Shown here: positions 14,601-20,423 of the stretch, one piece after another | Layout: each line of letters starts with the position of its first letter | How positions within the stretch are numbered: the stretch's first letter is position 1 | NCBI GenBank assembly: GCA_964551475.1 | Contig: CAZKCI010000016.1 | Span: forward strand, 1-24,321 | Source: CAZKCI01 sp964551475 | Lineage (GTDB): Bacteria; Auribacterota; Erginobacteria; Erginobacterales; CAZKCI01 | Length of the DNA stretch: 24,321 nucleotides | Direction of reading: 5' to 3' | The notes under the pieces: model-generated | Told to the model about the DNA's origin: nothing | Database searches by the model: none | Seen by the model: the letters and a program-made list of their open reading frames with translations, nothing else | Program-made: the position numbers and the translations under genes

Positions 14601-16521
14601 CAACTCAGCTAGCCGTATGGGAGGGGGGATCTATTGCCAGTCTTCCTGCCCCACACTGACCAGCAATATCATAACCGGCAACTCAGCTGGCCAACATGGC
14701 GGGGGGGTTATGTGCCATTCTTCCTCTCCCACACTGACCAGCAACTCCATCTCCAATAACTCTGCCCGTTATTATGGTGGGGGGATAGATTGTTATGGGG
14801 CCTCTCCTACATTGATAAACAATACTCTGAGCAACAACTCAGCTGGCCAACTTGGCGGGGGGATCTTTTGCGGTTGGGGTGGTTTCCCCACACTGATCGA
14901 CAATACCATAACTTATAACTCGACAGGTGAGCATGGTGGAGGTATCACTTGCTATTACTCTACCGCCACGTTAACTAACAATACCATAAGCAATAATACT
15001 GCTGGAGATAGGGGGGGAGGGATCTGGTGTGATCATTCCCCCATCACACTGACCAACAACACTATATCCAGCAACTCGGCCGTTAATGACGGAGGGGGGG
15101 TCTATAATTCATTCCCCGATACCACACTGACCAATAATGCCATAACCAATAATACTGCCGGCAATGACGGCGGGGGGATCTATTGTCGGTTTTGGTCCAC
15201 CATGGTAACCAATAACACTATATCTAATAACTCAGCTGGCCGTTATGGTGGAGGAGTTTATTGTTATTGGAATACTTCTATTGCTATCTCAAATACGATA
15301 CTCTGGGCGAATACTGCGCTTGAAGGGCTGCAAATCTACAAGAATAATGAGACCAGTTATGTCATAGTCACCTACTCTGATATTCATGGAGGTTGGGCGG
15401 GAGAAAGCAATATAGATGCCGATCCTCTATTTGTCGGCGGGGTTCCATTCGACTATCATCTTACAAGCACCTCGCCTTGCATAGATGTCGGCACGGGAGG
15501 AACGGGAGTTCCAGGAAGAGATAGAGACGGCAATCAAAGACCTTTCGATATTTTAGGGGCTGGAAAGGACGGGACAGGCGATGAATATGATATTGGGGCT
15601 TATGAATATGGAGCACCCTGGATTTCGACAACACCGACGCCGTTAATTACTCCAACGCCTTTTCCTACTCCCACTACTATACCAAGTCCTACTCACACAC
15701 CGACTCCTATACCCAGTGCAACCCCCACTTCTGCTCTTACACCAACACCAACTCCAACACCGACACCAACCCCACTATTGCTGTTTCTGGAATCGGGGGA
15801 TTACAACGGTGATGGAACCGATGATCTGGCTATTTTCCGGCCCTGGACTGGATTATGGGCTGTAAGAGGCTTTACGCGTTGTTACTTCGGGACTTCAGGA
15901 GATTTTCCAATCCCCGGAGATTACGATGGAGATGGAAGCACCGATTTCACCATATTCAGAGAGGATATCGGGTTATGGGCAATCAGGGGATCGACACGAG
16001 CTTATTTCGGAGCACACTGGGACATGCCGATTCCGGGAGATTATGATGGGGATGGGAACTGTGATATCGGAATATTCCGGCAGGATAGAGGTCTCTGGGC
16101 TATACGGAAGATAACCCGCATCTATTTCGGAACTTCTGGGGATTCGCCTATCCCTGGAGATTATGATGGGGATGGGACTAAGGACTTCGGGATTTTCAGG
16201 AGTTGGAGCGGCTTGTGGGCCTTGAGAGGCATTTCTCAACTATATTTTGGGGCGTCCAATGACAGGCCGGTACCCGGGGATTTTGATGGCAACGGAACCT
16301 GGGAGCCCTCCATTTTCCGGCCTACTTCCGCATTATGGTCGATCCGGGGATTAACCAGGTTATATTTTGGTACGGCCAGTGATCGACCGATCCCCGCTGA
16401 TTATGACGGCGATTTTGATGATGATATCGGCATTTTCCGGGACAAATCCGGTTTATGGACCATAAGAATAATTACCCGCCAGTATTTCGGCACCTCCGGC
16501 GATATGCCGGTGACGAGATAA
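11668..16521 (+). CDS. Very large secreted protein: three right-handed beta-helix modules, choice-of-anchor Q, TSP3-like and six FG-GAP-like repeats
   Basis: About 1617 residues. A signal peptide (KKMRG, then AFSCLLLILGLIASQ ending at LYA) supports GTG at 11668, preceded by GGGGG; ATG at 11677 is an alternative. Three beta-helix modules are built from repeats like GGGIYC-SSPTLTNNTITNNSAG (about 11830-12760, 13070-13840, 14140-15480). Modules 1 and 2 end in a choice-of-anchor Q motif (SPCVDAGT, MDIGADEW), then a calcium-type DTDGDGMDDHWE...DFDGDGDTNLQEYQ segment. Module 3 ends with SPCIDVGT...YDIGAYEY. A Thr/Pro linker (15630-15780) leads to six 40-residue repeats (15796-16518), each with a D-x-D-G-D-G-x-x-D loop, then IFR, GLWA-R and YFG. 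The protein is probably an exported adhesin or polysaccharide-binding surface protein. No sorting signal or membrane anchor is seen at the C-terminus. Confidence 0.88.
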   Translation: MKKMRGVAFSCLLLILGLIASQSRLYAVSEQERERCPLKQSPGGAPELTPNEVYVNWENSTEPWDGTQQYPYQKIQDAIDNAGPPANVRVARGTYCENVVMATGISLYGGYDPTDWSRDIEANETAIDGGGSDSVVKFNSLGDNCCILSGFTIRNGRAVLPCGCPGNGGGIYCYYSSPGLIGNTITNNSAGYGGGFYCYLFSPTLTDNTIINNSADYSGGGICCSSSSPTLTSNVISNNTAGWYYGMYEGSGGGFCCYNSFPTLVNNTITNNSAIYCGGGLYCSSSTSTLINNTIAYNSSDESGGGVCFSSGSANVSNTIFWDNVAPENLQICNDGSSLAVTYSDVQGGWAGAGNIDADPLLPNPSSGDFHLAPYSPCVDAGTSVGAPADDFEGEARPNPPGGSMDIGADEWYFLDTDGDGMDDHWEYYYFGDLGHDEAEDFDGDGDTNLQEYQNGTDPTDALRPFTLYVSDSGGNDSRSVLDAMHPATPWKTIGRALSEWMVRNGDTVIVKADTYYENIDFKGKAITLKSVDPDDPLVVAATIIDGGGNNSVVSFNSGEGSGSVLSGFTIRNGYAEKGGGIYCDYSSPTLTNNSIVSNSAGCGGGIYCDGSSPTLTNNTVTNNSGGSDGGGIYCYASSPTLTNNNLINNSAGLYGGGIRCAYNSSPIISDTILWANFAPFGPQIYSDGTSSVAVTFSDVQGDWAGEGNIDDEPLLAYPTSGDFHLTPYSPCVDAGTSVGAPADDFEGEARPNPPGGSMDIGADEWYFLDTDGDGMDDHWENHYFGDLSQNGTADFDGDGDTNLQEYQNGTDPTDALRPFALYVSDSGGNDSRSVLDARDPATPWKTIGRALSEWLVRNGDTVIVETGTYYENIDFNGKAITLRSVDPDDPLVVAATIIDGGGTGSVVTFSSGEGSNSVLSGFTIQSGYAEDGAGVYCYYSSPTLTSNAITGNSAGQHGGGVTCHSSSPTLISNTINDNSASRMGGGIYCQSSCPTLTSNIITGNSAGQHGGGVMCHSSSPTLTSNSISNNSARYYGGGIDCYGASPTLINNTLSNNSAGQLGGGIFCGWGGFPTLIDNTITYNSTGEHGGGITCYYSTATLTNNTISNNTAGDRGGGIWCDHSPITLTNNTISSNSAVNDGGGVYNSFPDTTLTNNAITNNTAGNDGGGIYCRFWSTMVTNNTISNNSAGRYGGGVYCYWNTSIAISNTILWANTALEGLQIYKNNETSYVIVTYSDIHGGWAGESNIDADPLFVGGVPFDYHLTSTSPCIDVGTGGTGVPGRDRDGNQRPFDILGAGKDGTGDEYDIGAYEYGAPWISTTPTPLITPTPFPTPTTIPSPTHTPTPIPSATPTSALTPTPTPTPTPTPLLLFLESGDYNGDGTDDLAIFRPWTGLWAVRGFTRCYFGTSGDFPIPGDYDGDGSTDFTIFREDIGLWAIRGSTRAYFGAHWDMPIPGDYDGDGNCDIGIFRQDRGLWAIRKITRIYFGTSGDSPIPGDYDGDGTKDFGIFRSWSGLWALRGISQLYFGASNDRPVPGDFDGNGTWEPSIFRPTSALWSIRGLTRLYFGTASDRPIPADYDGDFDDDIGIFRDKSGLWTIRIITRQYFGTSGDMPVTR
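12787..14445 (+). repeat. 1062-bp in-frame internal duplication in the beta-helix gene
   Basis: The block from about 12787 recurs with an offset of exactly 1062 bp (354 codons). The first 160 bp or so (TACTCACCCTGTGTAGATGC at 12790 and 13852, through GACGATCACTGGGAG) differ by a single silent change. Neighbouring beta-helix segments have diverged much further. Bases 13075-13380 and 14137-14440 are also close. This suggests repeated recombination or gene conversion between modules. Confidence 0.85.
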
Positions 16522-16901
16522 TCGTAAACGTCCGGTGAACCCATCTTCCCTCTAGTAGCTCTTCAAGCGATACTTCCCGGCGAAAGCGCGCATAAGGGAT
16601 GCGCATATGCGGCGAACGCCGCGAGAGTGGGCAAGAGTGGGGTCGGACCTCGGCATCTGATTGATTGATAAGGGGAGAACTAATTGCGGAATGCGGATTG
16701 TTGATTGCGGATTGGAAAGAAGAGGGGGAAGGTGTCAATTTCGTATCCTGCGGAATGCAATATCGAAGATCAGGCGCCGGGGCATCCACGGGCTACATAG
16801 CAAAGATAGAGTTCCGGAGACACCATACATATCTTTAAGTTCAAGTGATTAATATTTCGTGGTAGGCGACGCTGTGCATGTCGCAACCAGAAAGGATAGC
16901 C
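16522..16901. other. Intergenic region with two hairpins and one 81-bp direct repeat copy
   Basis: Two tandem hairpins lie 65-100 bp after the beta-helix stop: GCGCAT-AAGGG-ATGCGC (16588-16604) and GCGGCG-AA-CGCCGC (16609-16622). Neither has a T-tract, so termination is uncertain. The first copy of an 81-bp direct repeat follows at 16633-16713. A minus-strand ORF here has no recognisable features and I do not call it. Confidence 0.55.
16633..16713. repeat. 81-bp direct repeat, left copy
   Basis: This copy matches 17442-17522 at 75 of 81 positions by eye with no gaps. Both copies begin AAGAGTGGGGTCGG and end with the words TTGCGGAATGCGGATTG and TTGATTGCGGATT. Together they bracket the DUF2569-like gene. 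Confidence 0.85.
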
Positions 16902-17411
16902 ATGAACGGCATGTCTGACGCTAATGATCATGAACCACCGCCGCCCCAGCAGCCCCCAACGGTGTCCAAGACACGATATAAGGGAGTAAAAGGCTGGTTG
17001 TTGTTTTTCTGCATTGGACTCACAATTTTAGCACCAATTTATGCTATTAAATCAGTTCAAGCATTATATAGGGAATTATCACAATATTTCGACCAATTTC
17101 CCAGACTGAGAGTTATAACCGATATAGAAACAATCCTAATTATATGTATTATGGTGTTTAGTATTTCCGCCGGCGTCGGACTTTGGAAAATCCGCCCCGG
17201 GGCGGTGAGAATGGCAAAAATATATTTGTTGTGCAATCTGGCATTTCAGATCATTGCTGCTATCCTGCTTTTGCTGGCGGGATTTCCAGCGGAAGCAAAC
17301 AAGGCTATGCTCCCGGTACTTATTCGCGGATCACTTACAGGAATATTATATGTCCTCATCTGGTATTTATATCTCAATAAATCAAAGAGAGTGAAGGCCA
17401 CATACGCCTGA
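16902..17411 (+). CDS. DUF2569-like four-helix membrane protein
   Basis: The 169-residue protein has a short Pro/Gln-rich cytoplasmic head (PPPPQQPPTV) followed by KGVKGWLLFFCIGL, the typical entry to DUF2569. Four membrane segments can be seen: near 30-47, 70-90, 103-124 and 134-153. Function in this family is unknown. ATG at 16902 is preferred over 16878 because AAAGGA lies 5 bp before it. Base composition is clearly lower in GC than the acs genes. It lies alone between two 81-bp direct repeats, which suggests that it arrived or was duplicated as a unit. Confidence 0.72.
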   Translation: MNGMSDANDHEPPPPQQPPTVSKTRYKGVKGWLLFFCIGLTILAPIYAIKSVQALYRELSQYFDQFPRLRVITDIETILIICIMVFSISAGVGLWKIRPGAVRMAKIYLLCNLAFQIIAAILLLLAGFPAEANKAMLPVLIRGSLTGILYVLIWYLYLNKSKRVKATYA

Positions 17412-17441
17412 AAGACTGAGGGGACGGTCTTAGGTATTTTG

Positions 17442-17522
17442 AAGAGTGGGGTCGGCCCGCGGTATCTGATTGCGTGATAAGGGGAGCACTAATTGCGGAA
17501 TGCGGATTGTTGATTGCGGATT
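17442..17522. repeat. 81-bp direct repeat, right copy
   Basis: Partner of 16633-16713, in the same orientation and 809 bp further on. The six substitutions are spread along the copy. It lies 31 bp after the DUF2569-like stop codon. Confidence 0.85.
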
Positions 17523-17539
17523 AAAGCTGGGAGGCTAAG

Positions 17540-17595
17540 GCGGCGACATCCGCCTTCGTCTGAAATAACGGACTATGGCGGACAAGTGTCGCCGC
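17540..17595. repeat. Nested two-stem palindrome
   Basis: The outer arms GCGGCGACA (17540-17548) and TGTCGCCGC (17587-17595) pair perfectly. The inner arms TCCGCC (17549-17554) and GGCGGA (17577-17582) also pair. The copy at 10105-10167 shares the inner arms and the CTATGGCGGACAAGTGT edge but has different outer arms (GCCGGGTC/GACCCGGC). The rest of 17412-17746 shows no gene I would call. Confidence 0.75.
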
Positions 17596-17746
17596 ACTCC
17601 AAGGTGGGATCTTGATCCCGCAATTCAAATCTCCCAAACGCCCCAACACAGTTGGTGCCTGCAAGCAAGAAAAGCGGGAATGAGGGCGGAGGAAGGGGCA
17701 AAGATTAGAAGTCTAATAACCGGTCGCAATTTGCGACCAGTTCCCG

Positions 17747-18145
17747 ATGAACATTGCGATTTATCAAGAAGTGATCATTGAAACCCAGCCCACCCATCTC
17801 CTCGTGAGATGCGGGCGATGCCGGGGAACCGGCACGCGAGATCGCGATGGGCGGGACCCAAAGTGCTCGGTTTGCGATGGCGTTGGCAGAGTATTAATCA
17901 GAATTCAGCCCGGCTCATTCATTAGATGTGGCTTCTGCCAAGGGGATGGCGCCCGAGATCGTGACGGACGAGATCCGGCTTGTCCCGTGTGCCATGGGGT
18001 AGGGGGGCTATTTCGCGAGCTACCGGCGGTGGAGTGCTCGAAGTGCAATGCAACCGGAAGCCGCGATCGAGATGGCCGCGAGCCTATTTGCCAGGTTTGC
18101 GGCGGTTCCGGAGTGATGTCACTGGCTGAGCTAAGGGAATATTAG
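17747..18145 (+). CDS. Triple zinc-knuckle protein with CxxC-RDRDGR-CxxC modules
   Basis: The 132-residue protein is almost entirely three copies of one module: C22/C25...C40/C43, C61/C64...C79/C82 and C97/C100...C115/C118. Each reads CxxCxGxG-x-RDRDGR-x-P-x-CxVCxGxG, like two DnaJ-type CxxCxGxG half-sites joined by a fixed RDRDGR[DE]P link. Each module could bind one zinc or iron, three per protein. There is no J-domain, membrane segment or signal peptide. I do not recognise a named family. A nucleic-acid-binding or chaperone-like role is only a guess. The ATG at 17747 lacks a good ribosome site. An AT-leaning ORF of unknown function follows 13 bp later. Confidence 0.72.
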   Translation: MNIAIYQEVIIETQPTHLLVRCGRCRGTGTRDRDGRDPKCSVCDGVGRVLIRIQPGSFIRCGFCQGDGARDRDGRDPACPVCHGVGGLFRELPAVECSKCNATGSRDRDGREPICQVCGGSGVMSLAELREY

Positions 18146-18158
18146 CGAATATAATCTT

Positions 18159-18455
18159 TTGCGTAAGCTGGAGAGGGAGCGTTATGGCTGGCGCGTTTAC
18201 TCATTTGATGGTTTGTCAGGTAGCCGCGAAATCCCGCGAGATAAATATTTTGCTTCAGTATTGTTGCCCGGAGGCAAAGGAACGGGACCATTTATGAAGT
18301 GGGGATTCGAAAAGGCGGTTCAAAATGTAATTTCCGGATGGAAGGTGCTTTATGAGGGAGTTACAAGAGGAAAAGATGTCTCAGTGTTCTTTAAAAACTG
18401 GGACCTTGATACAGGGATTGACCAAGATACGGGCAAAAGGACATTTTGGGTATAG
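18159..18455 (+). CDS. Small hypothetical protein with unclear start
   Basis: The 98-residue frame from TTG at 18159 ends in VFFKNWDLDTGIDQDTGKRTFWV. It contains RYGWRVYSFDGLSG and KWGFEKAVQNVISGWKVLYEG. I do not recognise it. No ATG occurs in frame until the middle of the protein, and TTG 18159 has no ribosome site. An AAGGGA sequence precedes ATT at 18141, within the end of the upstream gene. It could be a translationally coupled gene, a misread start, or a fragment. It lies 35 bp before satD. Confidence 0.45.
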   Translation: MRKLERERYGWRVYSFDGLSGSREIPRDKYFASVLLPGGKGTGPFMKWGFEKAVQNVISGWKVLYEGVTRGKDVSVFFKNWDLDTGIDQDTGKRTFWV

Positions 18456-18490
18456 ATTGTGGTTCTAATGGAAACTAGAGGGCAATAACC

Positions 18491-19189
18491 GTGAAAAATA
18501 TCAAAAAGGTTTATGCTGTGCTGACGGGGGATCTGGTGGACTCGTCAAAGCTGACAAGCGATGATAGCAGATCCGCAATGGAGATGTTGAAGAAAAGGGC
18601 TAACGAATTCGCAGGCATTTATCCATCGGCCATAGCAGGCCGCATGGATACATTCCGGCACGATAGCTGGCAACTTCTTTTAAGCGAACCCTATTTGGCA
18701 GTTCGTGCGGCGATATATTTACGGGCCATTCTGAAAATGGAATCGGACGCCGGAAGAAAATTCGATGCGCGCATATCGATCGGCCTCGGCGGGGTAGAAT
18801 TAGTGTCCAAGCGCCGGATATCCGATTCTCGTGGCCCTGCTTTCACATATTCTGGCGAAGGAATTGATAAGATAAAGGAGCGGCGTTTGATGTTCGTTTC
18901 GGGGGCTGAATCGATCATAGAGTGGCAGTGGATTGCTCGAGGAATTATCCCGCTTCTGGATTGCGTGGCAAGCGATTGGACGCCCCGGGAGTCCCGGGCA
19001 ATCTATGGAGCCTTGAAGGGGTGGACACAAGAGGAATCCGCGGAGAACTGGCCGCCGAATGAAAAGACCGGCAAGCGACCTACGAGGCAAGCCGTACAAG
19101 AATCATTGGATCGCGCGCATTGGAACGCGGTTAACGAGGCCATTTCATGGGTCGAAAAGGGGATAAAGCAAGCTCTGGGGCTTGCATAG
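18491..19189 (+). CDS. SatD-family protein
   Basis: The 232-residue protein opens with the SatD-family signature YAVLTGDLVDSS (8-19). The middle contains the cyclase-like pattern of the family (FDARISIGLGGVE, GPAFTYSGEGID). A C-terminal helix-turn-helix-like stretch follows, ALKGWTQEESAENW and RPTRQAVQESLDRAHW. SatD takes its name from a streptococcal acid-tolerance locus, but its activity is unknown to me. It is often paired with a DUF3307 membrane protein, whose start is indeed found 50 bp downstream. GTG at 18491 is the start, with AGAGGG 8 bp upstream. The last codons (KQALGLA) lie in a palindrome, so the natural C-terminus may have been altered. Confidence 0.8.
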   Translation: MKNIKKVYAVLTGDLVDSSKLTSDDSRSAMEMLKKRANEFAGIYPSAIAGRMDTFRHDSWQLLLSEPYLAVRAAIYLRAILKMESDAGRKFDARISIGLGGVELVSKRRISDSRGPAFTYSGEGIDKIKERRLMFVSGAESIIEWQWIARGIIPLLDCVASDWTPRESRAIYGALKGWTQEESAENWPPNEKTGKRPTRQAVQESLDRAHWNAVNEAISWVEKGIKQALGLA

Positions 19190-19224
19190 GCCAATAGCAA
19201 GCTCTCCAGCTTGCTATATTGGCC
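19168..19224. repeat. Pair of GCAAGCT palindromes at the satD stop
   Basis: GCAAGCTCTGGGGCTTGC (19168-19185) and GCAAGCTCTCCAGCTTGC (19197-19214) are two near-identical palindromes. The second is extended outward by GGCCAATA on the left and TATATTGGCC on the right, giving a long stem with a 2-base bulge. The first overlaps the last codons of satD and ends 2 bp before its TAG is complete. It may act as a terminator, though no T-tract follows. Confidence 0.75.
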
Positions 19225-19239
19225 GTTATGGAGGCGGAG

Positions 19240-19437
19240 ATGGAGAAACTCGCTATAGTGCTGATTGCCGCGCACGCAATCGCGGATTTCTTCTTGCAGT
19301 CTGACGAGCTGGTCAAGCGAGCGCAAACAATAGACCGGCTATCTCATCGATTTTTGCGGCTTGACATGTGTCTAGACATGTGGGATATTCATTCGGATCG
19401 AAAACACATAAGGAGGGATACATGCCGAACCAACTAG
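19240..19437 (+). pseudogene. Truncated DUF3307 membrane protein
   Basis: From ATG 19240 (GGAGG 5 bp upstream) the frame reads MEKLAIVLIAAHAIADFFLQ followed by SDELVKRAQ. This is the start of a DUF3307 protein, whose hallmark is an AH-hxADF-hLQ motif in the first membrane helix. The family continues for at least 80 more residues with several helices. Here the similarity ends near residue 30, and the frame runs on through unrelated sequence (CLDMWDIHSDRKHIRRDTC) that contains the promoter of the next gene. The expected satD partner is therefore broken. No remainder of the gene is found after the toxin-antitoxin pair. Confidence 0.65.
19361..19389 (+). promoter_or_regulatory. Promoter of the xre-res operon with operator-like palindrome
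   Basis: A consensus -35 TTGACA (19361-19366), a 17-bp spacer and GATATT as -10 (19384-19389) lie just before the antitoxin gene. Inside the spacer is the perfect 10-bp palindrome TGTCTAGACA (19369-19378), and CATGT/ACATG arms lie around its centre (19365-19380). A dimeric antitoxin bound there would block RNA polymerase, the usual autoregulation of such operons. The binding is inferred from position and symmetry. Confidence 0.75.
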
Positions 19438-19757
19438 CCAATGAAGTGAAGTCAATTAGACAAGAGCTGGGCCTTTCTCAGGAACATTTCGCGCGCATCA
19501 TGAATACATCGACCAAGAGCATCTCCCGATGGGAGAATAAGATGACCAAACCAGCTCCATTGGCCGAAGAAATGCTGGATTTTTGGGATGAGGTGGTGCG
19601 TGTTATTTCTGGTTTCGGAGACAACCCCTCGGAATGGATTCGGAGGGAAAATCCAGAGTTGGGAGGGAAGAAACCGATCGACCTCGCTTATACTTCCGAA
19701 GGGCGCAGGAAAATGATTATTCTTTTAGAAAAAGCCGCTAATGGTATCCCGGGATAA
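19422..19757 (+). CDS. Xre/MbcA/ParS-type antitoxin
   Basis: The 111-residue protein has an N-terminal helix-turn-helix (residues 7-38: VKSIRQELGLSQEHFARIMN, then TSTKSISRWENK). Its C-terminal toxin-binding region has FGDNPSEWIRRENPELGG and KKPIDLAYTSEGRRKMIILL, the pattern of antitoxins that pair with RES-domain toxins. It binds and blocks the toxin and probably represses the shared operon. AGGAGG lies 5 bp before ATG 19422, the strongest ribosome site in the window. The longer frame from 19368 is rejected because it would start inside the promoter. The toxin follows after 14 bp. Confidence 0.9.
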   Translation: MPNQLANEVKSIRQELGLSQEHFARIMNTSTKSISRWENKMTKPAPLAEEMLDFWDEVVRVISGFGDNPSEWIRRENPELGGKKPIDLAYTSEGRRKMIILLEKAANGIPG

Positions 19758-19771
19758 CTGGAAATCCGGGA

Positions 19772-20284
19772 ATGAGCGGGCTGATCGGCAGTCCAGTTAG
19801 CGGAAGATATTATAGAATTGTACTTCCGGAAAACGAGAAGCATATTTTATCAACGCAAAACTCTTTAATAAATGGCGCGCGTTTTAATCCTCGGAGCAGA
19901 TTCGGAGCTTTATACTTAGCTCAATCCGAGGATATTTGTTTGGAGGAATTGAAGAGAAGATCAATAAAAGCATCCAAGTATGCAAGGGGTATTATACAGT
20001 TAAAATGCAGCAAGATATTGGATCTTACCGATCGCAAGGTTGTTGCTTCTTTAAAAATTCCCATTGATGAGGTGCTCGACCCCGACAATCACTCCGCATC
20101 GCAACGTCTAGCCCGGTGGGCTTATGATAAAGGATATGACGGTATTTTATATAATTCGGTAACGGGTAAAGGGAAGGCAATATGCATATTCGATCGCGTT
20201 GTGGAAAAAGGATCCAATGTCCGATTGGTCGAAACGAAAATAATTCATTTAGTTGCGGCCAAAGGACGGGAGGCAAAAAGATGA
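19772..20284 (+). CDS. RES-domain toxin
   Basis: The 170-residue protein has the RES layout: YYRIV with R15, GARFNPRSRFGALYLA (35-50) with R37 and Y48, E58/E59 in the ICLEEL segment, and S129 in GILYNSV. RES toxins degrade cellular NAD+, as phosphorylases or hydrolases, and stop growth; their active-site residues are Arg, Tyr, Glu and Ser as seen here. It is encoded after its Xre antitoxin in the standard order. The ATG at 19772 has only a weak GGAAATCCGGGA ahead of it, so reinitiation after the antitoxin stop is plausible, which would keep toxin levels low. All key residues appear intact. A TAGGCC-family palindrome follows 5 bp after the stop. Confidence 0.9.
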   Translation: MSGLIGSPVSGRYYRIVLPENEKHILSTQNSLINGARFNPRSRFGALYLAQSEDICLEELKRRSIKASKYARGIIQLKCSKILDLTDRKVVASLKIPIDEVLDPDNHSASQRLARWAYDKGYDGILYNSVTGKGKAICIFDRVVEKGSNVRLVETKIIHLVAAKGREAKR

Positions 20285-20423
20285 TTTACGCCGGGTCACA
20301 GACCCGGCCTACAAGACGCAAGGTCGATGAGGGCGGAGATTCCGGGGACTTGAAAGCTTGCCCGCCTACGGGCGGGGTTCGCGGCTACGGAACAATCGGG
20401 GCAAGAGGGGGCGGTGTTAATTT
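20285..20423. repeat. TAGGCC-family palindrome and short spacer
   Basis: GCCGGGTC-ACA-GACCCGGC (20290-20308) with flank CTACA is the reverse-orientation partner of the copy at 10249-10267. The rest of the gap holds GCTTGCCCGCC...GGGCGGGGTTCGC, another partial inverted repeat, and GGGGGCGGTGTTAATT just before the next start. A related GGGACGGTGCTAATTAG occurs after that gene at 21083. Confidence 0.7.

Noticed and set aside
16472..16789. 105-residue minus-strand ORF after the beta-helix gene
   Set aside because: It overlaps the end of a real gene and the 81-bp repeat, and shows no recognisable motif or ribosome site.
17575..17781. 68-residue ORF between the nested palindrome and the knuckle gene
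   Set aside because: It starts in a palindrome, overlaps the knuckle gene out of frame and has no recognisable features.
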